Origin: Candidatus Heimdallarchaeota archaeon
GTDB taxonomy: Archaea; Asgardarchaeota; Heimdallarchaeia; Heimdallarchaeales; Heimdallarchaeaceae
DNA length: 64,000 bases
Reading direction: 5' to 3'
Assembly (NCBI GenBank): GCA_016840095.1
Contig: JAEOSZ010000031.1
Location: 160,938 to 224,937, forward strand
The translations under genes and the position numbers were made by a program. The first letter of the stretch is position 1. Every line of letters starts with the position of its first letter. The notes under the pieces are model-generated. The model had not been told where the DNA came from and made no database searches. It saw only the letters and a list, made by a program, of their open reading frames with translations. Shown here piece by piece: positions 1 to 7,708 of the stretch.

Positions 1-95
1 GTTTCGGAATAGGTCTTCCAGTTAACATTATCAACTACACTTCGAATGTTGTCCAATAATTCTAATACTTCTTCAGTATACAGTTTTCCTGTCAT
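1..95 (-). CDS. 5' end of an unidentified gene, cut by the window edge
   Basis: An ATG on the minus strand at 95 opens a frame that stays open to base 1 (31 complete codons). The visible N-terminus begins MTGKLYTEEVLELLDNIRS and looks like an amphipathic helix. A weak purine-rich GGAAG lies just before the ATG, and a TATA-like element with a dyad lies further upstream. No family can be named from so short a piece. That it is a real gene is inferred from the open frame, the start signals and the gap left for it. Confidence 0.5.
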   Translation of the reverse strand, partial: MTGKLYTEEVLELLDNIRSVVDNVNWKTYSE

Positions 96-120
96 TACTT
101 CCACAACGATTCAAGTGTAT

Positions 121-160
121 GGTTTCTAGCAAACCATTCGAAACCTTACGAGAATATAAA
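121..160 (-). promoter_or_regulatory. TATA box and dyad upstream of the truncated first gene
   Basis: On the minus strand a TTTATATTC element (152-160) precedes the ATG at 95 by about 60 bases. An inverted repeat, GGTTTC at 121-126 and GAAACC at 140-145, lies just downstream of the TATA box, around the expected transcription start. That position suits a repressor operator. The elements are seen in the sequence; their function is inferred. Confidence 0.35.
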
Positions 161-200
161 AGTTACATCAGTTTTTAAAATTACTCTTGAGGTAATAGCT

Positions 201-216
201 AAAAAGAAGAAAAAGG
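201..216 (-). terminator. T-tract terminator after the NTF2-like pair
   Basis: Read on the minus strand, a run of T broken only by single C residues begins a few bases after the stop of the gene ending at 222. This is the usual form of an intrinsic archaeal terminator. Confidence 0.5.
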
Positions 217-221
217 ATAGA

Positions 222-1058
222 CTAGTTCTCAATAAAATAGAAGTGACATGACTTGTTGACAATCTTCCAGCAATCCTCAACTTTTAGCAGAGTTAGGTAA
301 TCTGTTGTATGTCCTATTCCTTTCGGAGTTAAAGCTTTCCAGTACATAACAGCAACAGCAGCAGTTCCTCTCTGATCTATTTGTTTGATTTCTGTTTCAT
401 ACTTTACTCCATCAGTTTTATGTGTTTCAAGAACCTCTTTCCAAACAGCATATGGTCGAAATTGATTCCTAAATTTCTGAGTATCTTGGTCAACTGAATT
501 TAATCTCATTGATGGATGAAATGTATGTTTTATCTTTTCTAGATCCCAATCATGAAATGCCTCTACATAAACTTCCAAACATTTAGTAATTTGTTCAATT
601 TCATCTGGATCATTAAATGGTAATGAACTCTCCCCATTGATTCTTTGTTCTAGCTCTGAATATTCAAGACTTACTGTGTGACCTGATTTGTTAACAATTT
701 TCCAGTCTGTATCAAATTTCATCAGTGTGAGATAATCCGTAGTATCTCTATAGTTCTGAGGATCATCCGCTAAGAATCTTACTCTTGCGAAGGCTACAGA
801 TTCATGTTGACTGATACTTTCAACGTTTACATAATAGTTTACTTCAGGATCATTTATTTGATTGCGTAGGAAATCTTCAACCCAACGATAGCAAAGGCCA
901 TTATAGAACCTGTTGCTTTCAGGAATGTACCAATATACCATAGAGTCAGAATGAAATGCACGAACTAATTTGTCTAGATTCCACTCATTAAATGCTTCCT
1001 CATATAATTGGATTGTTCTTTCTATGCTTTCAATTTCATGAGTTTCTCCCTTAAACAT
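222..1058 (-). CDS. Tandem NTF2-like (lumazine-binding/SnoaL-like) protein
   Basis: A 278-residue soluble protein made of two copies of an NTF2-like domain, roughly residues 8-130 and 155-275. Each copy starts with an I-x-x-x-x-x-x-Y-x-E-A-F helix, has a W-(D/N)-L-(D/E)-K segment and F-H-(S/P), and ends in D-Y-L-T-L-(M/L)-K followed by W-K-I-V-N-K-S, the pattern of the lumazine_bd_2/SnoaL-like group. Many proteins of this fold have no known reaction and none is assigned here. The start is placed at the ATG at 1058 because GAGGTGA (1064-1070) sits exactly 5 bases before it; a GTG at 1067 lies inside that ribosome site. It lies 15 bases after the next gene on the same strand, which is a single-domain relative, so the two probably form one transcript. 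Confidence 0.75.
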   Translation of the reverse strand: MFKGETHEIESIERTIQLYEEAFNEWNLDKLVRAFHSDSMVYWYIPESNRFYNGLCYRWVEDFLRNQINDPEVNYYVNVESISQHESVAFARVRFLADDPQNYRDTTDYLTLMKFDTDWKIVNKSGHTVSLEYSELEQRINGESSLPFNDPDEIEQITKCLEVYVEAFHDWDLEKIKHTFHPSMRLNSVDQDTQKFRNQFRPYAVWKEVLETHKTDGVKYETEIKQIDQRGTAAVAVMYWKALTPKGIGHTTDYLTLLKVEDCWKIVNKSCHFYFIEN

Positions 1059-1073
1059 TAACTTCACCTCTTC

Positions 1074-1457
1074 TTATTCTTCTGCTATACCATAAATTTT
1101 TGATACTATTTTCCAATCTGTTTTTATCTTAATCAGAGAGATGTAATCAACATAAATTCTACTAACATCTCCTCTCTTTTCTTGCCATTTTAGTTTAACA
1201 CAAGATGCGTTATCATAGAAGTCAATACTTTTAATTTCAGCTTTTTGAGTTAATTTGATAGTGGGTTTTGATGAAGGTCTGGATTCAAGCATGGTAATAG
1301 TTCTTAGAGATTCAGAATCTGAATCATAGGATATCTTCAGTCCTTGGGGATGCCAAGAGCTTTCTGCTTTGTCAAAGTCGAATTCTCGAACACCTTCTAC
1401 ATATTTGAGAATCGCATCCTCAATCTTTTCTTTCTCTTTGCTTTCTACTGCTTCCAT
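1074..1457 (-). CDS. Single-domain NTF2-like protein
   Basis: A protein of about 127 residues with one NTF2-like domain. The initial helix (I-L-K-Y-V-E-G-V) and the closing Y-V-D-Y-I-S-L-I-K and D-W-K-I-V-S-K segments match both halves of the downstream two-domain protein. It is the first gene of the pair, transcribed from a promoter near 1561. The start is uncertain among GTG 1466, ATG 1460 and ATG 1457; the last lies 5 bases after GAGTGA and is preferred. No substrate or reaction can be assigned. The pair probably arose by duplication of one domain gene followed by fusion of two copies. Confidence 0.7.
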   Translation of the reverse strand: MEAVESKEKEKIEDAILKYVEGVREFDFDKAESSWHPQGLKISYDSDSESLRTITMLESRPSSKPTIKLTQKAEIKSIDFYDNASCVKLKWQEKRGDVSRIYVDYISLIKIKTDWKIVSKIYGIAEE

Positions 1458-1489
1458 CATTATCACTCAGAAGATTACAGTACCTCGTC

Positions 1490-1567
1490 TGTTGTAAGAC
1501 AACATCGTAAACATGTTGAAAATAATATGCGCTGGTCGGTTGTGCAAACCAATGCACACTTATATAT
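1490..1567 (-). promoter_or_regulatory. Promoter of the NTF2-like pair with two dyads
   Basis: On the minus strand a TATATA element covers 1561-1567. Directly downstream is the inverted repeat TGTGCA-6-TGCACA (1541-1558), between the TATA box and the expected transcription start. A second perfect repeat, TGTTGT-3-ACAACA (1490-1504), falls in the untranslated leader and could form a small hairpin. The repeats are visible; an operator role is inferred. Confidence 0.45.
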
Positions 1568-1652
1568 CTTACTAACAATGTCTTGTGGAAATTTTTACTT
1601 TAATTTTGAAGAATTCTAATTACTTTGTAGGTATGTTCATTATTACAATATG

Positions 1653-1660
1653 TTTATAAA
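1653..1660 (+). promoter_or_regulatory. TATA box of the first beta-helix gene
   Basis: TTTATAAA lies 35 bases before the ATG at 1688, with no Shine-Dalgarno motif between them. This predicts a very short or absent leader. Confidence 0.5.
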
Positions 1661-1687
1661 TTTTCAAAAGAAACTTATACGATTCAA

Positions 1688-2614
1688 ATGAAAAACAGCC
1701 AAAGAAATCAACTACTTTCTATTATCTCAATCTTAATTTTTGTAAGCTCTTTTTCGATATCATCACTACAATCACAAGCTAAGACAGATTTTATTTCTCA
1801 ACCAATACAGGTATCAACTTTAACTCCTAGTGAGTCTATTCTAATATATAACAATGGTAATTTCAGTGACTACTCATTACCTGGAACTGGTACTGCACAA
1901 GATCCCTTTCGAATTGAAAATTATAATGTCACAACTCTAAATAATATTGGAATAAAGGTTCAAGACACAACAGATCATTTTGTAATTCAGAATTGCTATA
2001 TTGATGCATCCTTTACAGGTATAGCAGTAAATGGCGTCACACCAGGAACTGGGAAGATTTCTAATGTGATATGTGTAAATCATGAATATTATGGAATTGC
2101 TATAGTTGCATCTCAAATTACTATAGAGGATAGCTTAATCAAAGAAAGCACAGAGAATTTTGGTTGGGGAATACTATTGTTAGAATCTTCTGAAATCAAT
2201 ATAACTAATAATACTTGTTTAAACAATAATTATGGATTAATTGTCCAAGACTCAAACTCTAGTTATATACACTATAATACATTTGAAGATAATATAGATC
2301 ATGGAGTATATCTGCAATCTAGTTCAAAAAATAATATAGTTCACCACAACAAATTCATTAACAATAATGAAGGGGCATCTCATCAAGCAAGTGATGATGG
2401 AACTGATAATGTTTGGTATGAAGAATCTACAAAAGAGGGGAATTATTGGGACAATTGGAACGATCCAAAAACACCTGTTCCAATTTTAGGCTCAGCTGGG
2501 AGTGAAGACCCCTATCCTTTGGAAGAAGATCTTACTAGAGAAGCTAATCTCTACTTAATATCGATACTTTTTGGTTTAGTACTTATTGCATATAGAAGAA
2601 GAAAGAAGAGTTAA
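1688..2614 (+). CDS. Anchored parallel beta-helix (NosD/CASH-like) surface protein
   Basis: A 308-residue exported protein. Residues 1-31 form a signal peptide (KNSQR, then a hydrophobic stretch ending in QSQA). The core, about 60-235, is a run of short repeats with N-N-x-C, N-N-T and Y-G-(I/L) signatures typical of right-handed parallel beta-helix proteins of the NosD/CASH type. It ends in a conserved G-N-Y-W-D-N-W and a D-P-Y-P-L cap. A single hydrophobic segment (about 287-303) and an Arg/Lys tail anchor the C-terminus, so the repeats face outwards. Two other intact relatives (8452-9828 and 58546-59691) and one fragment (58383-58451) lie in this window. Such proteins often bind or process carbohydrate, but no catalytic residues can be pointed to. 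Confidence 0.8.
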   Translation: MKNSQRNQLLSIISILIFVSSFSISSLQSQAKTDFISQPIQVSTLTPSESILIYNNGNFSDYSLPGTGTAQDPFRIENYNVTTLNNIGIKVQDTTDHFVIQNCYIDASFTGIAVNGVTPGTGKISNVICVNHEYYGIAIVASQITIEDSLIKESTENFGWGILLLESSEINITNNTCLNNNYGLIVQDSNSSYIHYNTFEDNIDHGVYLQSSSKNNIVHHNKFINNNEGASHQASDDGTDNVWYEESTKEGNYWDNWNDPKTPVPILGSAGSEDPYPLEEDLTREANLYLISILFGLVLIAYRRRKKS

Positions 2615-2615
2615 A

Positions 2616-2636
2616 CCTTCTATTTTCTATTTTTTC
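2616..2636 (+). terminator. T-tract terminator after the beta-helix gene
   Basis: Pyrimidine-rich tract with runs of four and six T immediately after the stop codon at 2614, in the form expected for archaeal termination. Confidence 0.5.
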
Positions 2637-2695
2637 GCAGTTGTCCACGTATTAGTGTTCACAAAATTGTTAAAGTGATTATGTGATTTTGACTT

Positions 2696-3661
2696 GTGAA
2701 TATCTTAATAACTGGAGCTTTTGGAAATCTTGGACTTAGCACAATAAAATCCTTAGTTAATACTAACCACCAAATAACTTGTTTTGATTTACCTACAAAA
2801 CAGAACAAGAAAACTTATCGAAAATTATCAAAAGAGCATGATATTTCTGTTGTTTGGGGGAATATTCTAGATAAAACAAGTATTTTTCTTGCAACAAAAG
2901 ATAAGGACTGTATTATACATCTAGTGGCAATTACACCTCCTTTGTCAGAAAGACTACAAGAATTTGCATATAAGATCAATGTTCAGGGAACTAAGAATTT
3001 AGTTGATGTACTTAAGAAACAAGATCTTTCTCCACGAATAATCTATGTAAGTTCAGTAACTGTTTATGGACCACGTCATCCTGAATCTTCCTTATTAACA
3101 GTAAACACACCTGTAAACCCATCCGATGTCTATTCAAAAACAAAAGTTGAGGTTGAGGAGATTTTAGGAAATAGTAATTTTTCTTGGGTAATATTGAGAT
3201 TAACAGCTGTTCCTGATTTGAAGCTCTCAGGGAATATCAAACTTGAACCCATTTATTCCATTCCACTTATGCAAAAAATAGAATTTCTCCACACTTACGA
3301 TGCTGGTACTGCAATAGCAAATTCTGTAGATATTACTCTAGTAAACAAAATTTTTCTTGTTGGTGGTGGAAAAAATAATCAATTCACAAACAAAGAATTT
3401 CTTGGTAGATATTTCAGGATTTTAGGCTTAGGTAAACTCCCACTGAAAATCTTCAAATTACCAAAATCAGAAAGTGATTGGTATTATACTCACTGGATGG
3501 ATACTGAAGAGTCTCAAAATATTTTGAAATATCAAAATCATAGTTATGATGATTTCTTAGAAAAATTCAGTATGAATTTTGGCGTTTTAAGGTATATCAT
3601 GATAGTTTTAAGACCTCTAATAAAAATGATTATCAAGAAAAAATCCCCTTATAGAAAATAG
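2696..3661 (+). CDS. NAD(P)-dependent epimerase/dehydratase (extended SDR)
   Basis: A 321-residue cytoplasmic protein of the extended short-chain dehydrogenase family. The nucleotide-binding motif G-x-x-G-x-x-G (GAFGNLG) is at residues 7-13. The Ser of V-S-S-V-T and the catalytic pair Tyr146 and Lys150 (Y-S-K-T-K) are present. The family acts mostly on nucleotide sugars and related ketones or alcohols; the substrate cannot be read from the sequence. The start is a GTG, chosen because it directly begins the first beta strand (NILITGA). The C-terminus has a short hydrophobic segment (about 297-313) followed by basic residues, which may hold the enzyme to the membrane. The gene stands alone between a terminator and a gene with its own TATA-like element. 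Confidence 0.8.
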   Translation: MNILITGAFGNLGLSTIKSLVNTNHQITCFDLPTKQNKKTYRKLSKEHDISVVWGNILDKTSIFLATKDKDCIIHLVAITPPLSERLQEFAYKINVQGTKNLVDVLKKQDLSPRIIYVSSVTVYGPRHPESSLLTVNTPVNPSDVYSKTKVEVEEILGNSNFSWVILRLTAVPDLKLSGNIKLEPIYSIPLMQKIEFLHTYDAGTAIANSVDITLVNKIFLVGGGKNNQFTNKEFLGRYFRILGLGKLPLKIFKLPKSESDWYYTHWMDTEESQNILKYQNHSYDDFLEKFSMNFGVLRYIMIVLRPLIKMIIKKKSPYRK

Positions 3662-3703
3662 TTTTCAGATAAACTAATATTCTAGAAATTAGAAATTTAT
3701 AGG

Positions 3704-4552
3704 ATGACTGAAAATCCTGTTGAATCTGAGTTTCTTGAAGATGTTAAGAATTGGTTTTTACAGAATCATATAGAAGATACAGTTAGAGCTGTCTTATTGA
3801 TAGGTTCGTGGGCTGAGGATCGAGCTAAGAAGTTGAGTGATGTCGATGTTTTAATTGTTAAAGAAGATCAAACTCCTTTCATACAGAATGTCAAAATACC
3901 TTATGAAGAACGCATTCTTGATGTATGGTATCATAATGAGGACTATATGAAAAGTACTATCAACAAGAAAATCGAAAACTTAGGAGACATTTATCAGATT
4001 TCTCTATATCTGTCATTTACTAAGTCATGTAAGATTTGGTATGAGAAAGATAATTTTGTACAACAGCATCTACAAGTTTGTAAGGAATGGCAGTGGCAAC
4101 CTGAACACAGAATATACATCAAGATGATGGGAGAACCTCCAAACACTAAGTGGGCTGCTAGAGCTTATGAGGAAAATCTTAAGCTCCTAAGCTTGTATGA
4201 AAACCGATTTGATAATGGACAAGCACTAACTCATAGACTGAAAGACTATGTGGAAATGTATGAAGAAATTGAAGAGGAGAAGGTTATTGACTTGTACAAG
4301 AAAATTGTTTCTCTTTACAGTCACATAAAATCAGAAAGAGAGTGGACAGAAATAACAGATGCTAGGAAAGCTATTCAAGAAAAGAATTGGTCTCTTGCTT
4401 TTGTATCTTTGAAAGATGTTCTTTACTACTTATTGAAAAGATATATTTCTCCACCTTCTATGGAGTTAAGAGATCCTAGCTTCTGGAAACTAGCAGAAGA
4501 AAGAATACTTCCACAAGAGTATATCAGAGCTCTAGAATTAGCATACTTGTAG
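3704..4552 (+). CDS. Nucleotidyltransferase-fold protein
   Basis: A 282-residue protein. The N-terminal third carries the DNA polymerase beta-type nucleotidyltransferase signature: G-S-W (34-36), then S-D-V-D (45-48) as the metal-binding acidic pair, and a third acidic position in the I-L-D-V-W strand near residue 70. The rest is helical, as in aminoglycoside or MNT-type nucleotidyltransferases, where it shapes the acceptor site. It may transfer AMP or another nucleotide to a small molecule or protein; which one cannot be told. There is no antitoxin-like partner beside it, which argues against a toxin-antitoxin pair. Confidence 0.65.
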   Translation: MTENPVESEFLEDVKNWFLQNHIEDTVRAVLLIGSWAEDRAKKLSDVDVLIVKEDQTPFIQNVKIPYEERILDVWYHNEDYMKSTINKKIENLGDIYQISLYLSFTKSCKIWYEKDNFVQQHLQVCKEWQWQPEHRIYIKMMGEPPNTKWAARAYEENLKLLSLYENRFDNGQALTHRLKDYVEMYEEIEEEKVIDLYKKIVSLYSHIKSEREWTEITDARKAIQEKNWSLAFVSLKDVLYYLLKRYISPPSMELRDPSFWKLAEERILPQEYIRALELAYL

Positions 4553-4560
4553 CGTATTTT

Positions 4561-5013
4561 TTACTTTATTAAGTGCTTAAATTTAATTTGAAAATCTAAT
4601 ATGATCTGCTCCAGTTTCTCTACGAAATTTTCAGTTTGAAAATATATCGCTTTGTTCAGATACCCGTCCAACTCGTCCCAGTTGACAATTTCATAAACCA
4701 ATCGTAAAAATCTTTTTGCACTAGAAGAACGAACCCTTGGATATAAACCTACAACTAGGATGAAATCTTCTTTGGTGCGAAAATAATAGTTTACTCCTTC
4801 CATTTGAATAGAATAGAGCTCAGAACCAAGTTCTCTCGAGAAAGCTATCATAGCTGCACTGAAGCCAGAAAAGAGAAGCTCATCCATTACTTCACTGACA
4901 TACGATCGATGAAAAACTGCTAAACCACTCAAATCAACAACTGTAAATCGTAACAAAGGTGGTTTCGCGGGAATGTCTGGTTGTTCCCTTATGATAGAAG
5001 CTTCAAAATTCAA
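4561..5013 (-). CDS. Small longin/roadblock-like protein
   Basis: A 150-residue protein starting at TTG (5013), which is preceded by a GGTG ribosome site; there is no ATG before residue 43. Strands L-L-R-F-T-V-V-D and L-A-V-F-H-R are followed by a helix containing D-E-L-L-F-S-G-F and A-M-I-A-F-S, then alternating short strands and a C-terminal helix. This order of two strands, a helix with L-x-S-G-F, three strands and a helix recalls the longin and roadblock proteins that are abundant in Asgard archaea, where they often act with small GTPases. That assignment is by eye and moderate. It converges with the nucleotidyltransferase gene, leaving 8 bases between stops. Confidence 0.5.
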   Translation of the reverse strand: MNFEASIIREQPDIPAKPPLLRFTVVDLSGLAVFHRSYVSEVMDELLFSGFSAAMIAFSRELGSELYSIQMEGVNYYFRTKEDFILVVGLYPRVRSSSAKRFLRLVYEIVNWDELDGYLNKAIYFQTENFVEKLEQIILDFQIKFKHLIK

Positions 5014-5060
5014 ATAAGCACCTTTTTTCTAATCAAGATTCAATATACAGAACCATGTAA

Positions 5061-5122
5061 TAAAAGTGTGTCGTAAGAAATAGTACCAGGAGAAAAATTC
5101 CTTCTGGAAAACACTTTTAATC
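5061..5122 (+). promoter_or_regulatory. TATA-like element and long-spaced inverted repeat
   Basis: A TTTTAATC element at about 5115-5122 lies roughly 25-28 bases before the ATG at 5143. TAAAAGTGT (5061-5069) and ACACTTTTA (5111-5119) are perfect reverse complements 41 bases apart, the second copy overlapping the TATA-like element. The region also holds the 5' side of the divergent longin-like gene. The repeat may be a shared regulatory site or chance in AT-rich DNA. Confidence 0.3.
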
Positions 5123-5142
5123 TATCTAAAATGTTTCATCAT

Positions 5143-5928
5143 ATGCGAGCAATTATTGTACTAACTCATTCTGAATGTAAAAGACTGATTGCTAAAGGTA
5201 TAGCTGAACTTCCAGAAGTGAAGGAAGCTTTAGAAAAACATAGAATTTTTGTCTCAAGAGGTTCCACAAACGCTTATGTGTTAGAGGAGCTACTTGGAGA
5301 ACCAATCGAAAAACGTCATTATGTTGCAGGACAAATGACCGGAGATAAAAAAACACTTTATCGTTTTGGAAGTCTAAGAGCAGAGAAAAGATTGAAAGAA
5401 ATCGTAATAGACAAAGGAGTAAAGAAAGAAGTAGATGATTTCAAGGAAGCCCTTTTAGAATTTGAACCAGGAGATCTAATCTTCAAAGGAGGAAACACTC
5501 TAGGAAGTGATGGTGTTGCTGGAGTGTATATGGCTCATCCAATTGGTGGAACAATAGGAGGAATTTTACCTATTGCTTTAGCTAGAGGCATTGAGATTTT
5601 TGTTCCGATTAGCTTATCGAGAAGTGTTGATGATAGTGTTTGGGAATTATCTCAGATTATGGGAAATCAAACGATAGATAAAGAATATGCAATGGGATTA
5701 CCAATTGGAATAATGCCTATCCCAGGAGAAGTATTTACCGAATTAGAAGCATTTGATATTCTTTATCCTGAAGTAAATGTTTTTCACATAGGCTCAAGTG
5801 GAGTAGGTACTGGGGAAGGATCTTTACACTTTCTGTTTGTTGGAGAAGATGAAAAAGTTAAAGCTGCTTATCAAGGTATGGTAAAATTAGCTAAGTCAGA
5901 TACAAAGTATGTTCCAGATACAGATTAA
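5143..5928 (+). CDS. Conserved protein of unknown function
   Basis: A 261-residue cytoplasmic protein. The start at ATG 5143 (MRAIIVLTHSEC) is preferred over ATG 5131 because a TATA-like element lies about 26 bases upstream and the first strand begins here. Visible motifs are T-H-S-E-C-K-R-L-I near the N-terminus, a S-R-G-S-T-N-A-Y-V block near residue 40, the glycine-rich K-G-G-N-T and G-G-T-I-G-G stretches in the middle and a G-S-S-G-V-G-T-G-E-G loop near the C-terminus. The Gly/Ser/Thr-rich loops suggest phosphate or nucleotide binding. I recall similar uncharacterised proteins in bacteria and archaea but cannot name a function. It precedes P5C dehydrogenase, from which a T-tract separates it. 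Confidence 0.6.
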   Translation: MRAIIVLTHSECKRLIAKGIAELPEVKEALEKHRIFVSRGSTNAYVLEELLGEPIEKRHYVAGQMTGDKKTLYRFGSLRAEKRLKEIVIDKGVKKEVDDFKEALLEFEPGDLIFKGGNTLGSDGVAGVYMAHPIGGTIGGILPIALARGIEIFVPISLSRSVDDSVWELSQIMGNQTIDKEYAMGLPIGIMPIPGEVFTELEAFDILYPEVNVFHIGSSGVGTGEGSLHFLFVGEDEKVKAAYQGMVKLAKSDTKYVPDTD

Positions 5929-5957
5929 ATCTTTTTTTATCTTTTTCATTTTTATTT
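5929..5957 (+). terminator. T-tract terminator
   Basis: Successive runs of seven, five, five and five T follow the stop codon at 5928, one of the clearest archaeal terminators in the window. Confidence 0.6.
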
Positions 5958-6029
5958 TTGTAAGAAGTGATAGTATAAAAATTCAATTCTAATTAGATTC
6001 AGTTAGACTAATTTTATTTGGTGTAATAA

Positions 6030-7655
6030 ATGAATGATGGTATATTCCAAATTCCAAAACCAAAAAATGAACCAATACTAGGATTCCTTCCTGGAAGCAA
6101 AGAAAGAAAGGAATTGAGAAGAGTTCTTGAAACTATTCAAAATAAGTTTGAAATACCTCTCTTCATAGATGGTATAGAAATTAAAACAGATGATAAGGGA
6201 AAATCAGTTGCTCCACATAATCACTCACATGTTTTAGCAGAATACAATAAAGCAGGTGTAGAAGAAGTAGAAGAAGCAATTGAAGCATCTCTAAATGCAA
6301 AAGAAGATTGGGAAAATATGCATTGGGCAGATAGAGCTTCAATTTTCTTAAAAGCTGCAGATCTAATGGCTGGACCTTATAGACAATACATGAATGCGGC
6401 AACGATGCTAGGTTTAAGTAAAAACGTTTACCAAGCTGAAATAGATGTAGTTGAAATGATTGATTTCTTCAGGTTCAATGCTTATTTCATGCAAGAAATT
6501 TACTCTAAACAACCTGAATCGGCAGAAGGTCAATGGAACAGATTAGAGTATCGTCCTTTAGAAGGATTTGTGTTCGCTATTACTCCCTTTAATTTTATAT
6601 CCATTGCTGGAAATCTTCCCTCTACTCCTGCAATGTTAGGAAACACAGTAGTCTGGAAGCCAGCTTCTTCAGCTGTATATCCCGCATACTACCTAATGTC
6701 AACACTGATTGAAGCAGGACTCCCACCTGGAGTGATTAATTTTGTTCCAGGAAAAGGAGCCGTTGTTGGAAAACAAGTTTTGAATCATAGAGATCTTGCA
6801 GGTGTTCATTTCACAGGAAGTACAGGTACTTTTCAATGGATCTGGAAAACGATAGGTAACAATATAACCTCATACAGAACCTACCCTAGAATTGTTGGAG
6901 AGACAGGAGGAAAAGATTTCATCATAGCTCATTCTTCTGCAGATATTGATGCTGTTTCTACTGCATTGATAAGAGGAGCTTTTGAATTCCAGGGTCAAAA
7001 ATGCTCAGCAGCTAGTAGAGCATATATCCCTCAGAGTATGTGGGAGAAAGTAAAAACAAATCTTATTGAAACCACTAATGAAATCAAACAAGGCGATGTT
7101 GAAGACTTTACTACGTTTGTTAATGCAGTTATCGATCAACCAGCTTATAATAACATAAAACAGTATATTGAATTTGCACAGCAAGCAGAAGATGCAGAAA
7201 TTATAACTGGTGGAAACTATGATGATTCAGAAGGTTTTTTCATTGAACCGACAACTATTGTTACTTCGAATCCAAAGTTTAGAACAATGCAAGAAGAGAT
7301 TTTTGGACCAGTGCTAACAATTTATGTTTATCGAGATGAGAATTTCATAGAAACTCTTGAATTGTGTGATGACACTTCTCCTTATGCACTAACAGGTTCA
7401 ATATTTGCTAAAGAGAAGAAAGCTATTCAGCTGGCTAGTAAAATGCTTAGAAATGCAGCTGGAAACTTTTACATTAACTCAAAACCAACAGGAGCAGTTG
7501 TTGGTCAGCAACCTTTTGGTGGAGCACGAGCATCAGGAACTAATGATAAGGCAGGTAGTTATCTTAATTTGCTTCGATGGATTTCTCCAAGGACAATAAA
7601 AGAGACCTTCAACCCACCAAAACATTACTTATATGAGTATATGGAAGAAAATTAA
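6030..7655 (+). CDS. pruA: 1-pyrroline-5-carboxylate dehydrogenase (ALDH4 type)
   Basis: A 541-residue aldehyde dehydrogenase that oxidises glutamate semialdehyde (P5C) to glutamate with NAD+, the second step of proline breakdown. Catalytic Glu291 (V-G-E-T-G-G-K) and nucleophile Cys325 (G-Q-K-C-S-A-A-S-R) are intact. Also seen are the oxyanion region T-P-F-N-F, the NAD-binding F-T-G-S-T and the E-E-I-F-G-P-V motif. Length and the G-E-T-G-G-K-D and F-Q-G-Q-K-C-S-A segments match the single-function P5CDH of eukaryotes and many bacteria (ALDH4) rather than the PutA fusion. No proline dehydrogenase gene is in this window, so the substrate must come from one elsewhere. A GGTG site lies before the ATG. 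Confidence 0.9.
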   Translation: MNDGIFQIPKPKNEPILGFLPGSKERKELRRVLETIQNKFEIPLFIDGIEIKTDDKGKSVAPHNHSHVLAEYNKAGVEEVEEAIEASLNAKEDWENMHWADRASIFLKAADLMAGPYRQYMNAATMLGLSKNVYQAEIDVVEMIDFFRFNAYFMQEIYSKQPESAEGQWNRLEYRPLEGFVFAITPFNFISIAGNLPSTPAMLGNTVVWKPASSAVYPAYYLMSTLIEAGLPPGVINFVPGKGAVVGKQVLNHRDLAGVHFTGSTGTFQWIWKTIGNNITSYRTYPRIVGETGGKDFIIAHSSADIDAVSTALIRGAFEFQGQKCSAASRAYIPQSMWEKVKTNLIETTNEIKQGDVEDFTTFVNAVIDQPAYNNIKQYIEFAQQAEDAEIITGGNYDDSEGFFIEPTTIVTSNPKFRTMQEEIFGPVLTIYVYRDENFIETLELCDDTSPYALTGSIFAKEKKAIQLASKMLRNAAGNFYINSKPTGAVVGQQPFGGARASGTNDKAGSYLNLLRWISPRTIKETFNPPKHYLYEYMEEN

Positions 7656-7708
7656 GTCTAATTGCCTTCCTCACTAACTTTTTTACCTAATATATCAGAA
7701 TAACACTA

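Noticed and set aside
1344..1619. Plus-strand 91-residue frame across the NTF2-like gene
   Set aside because: It overlaps the start region of a supported minus-strand gene and its promoter, is Phe/Cys/His-rich without a pattern, and has no start signal.
3704..4552. MNT-HEPN style toxin-antitoxin system
   Set aside because: The nucleotidyltransferase-like gene has no HEPN or other small partner gene on either side.
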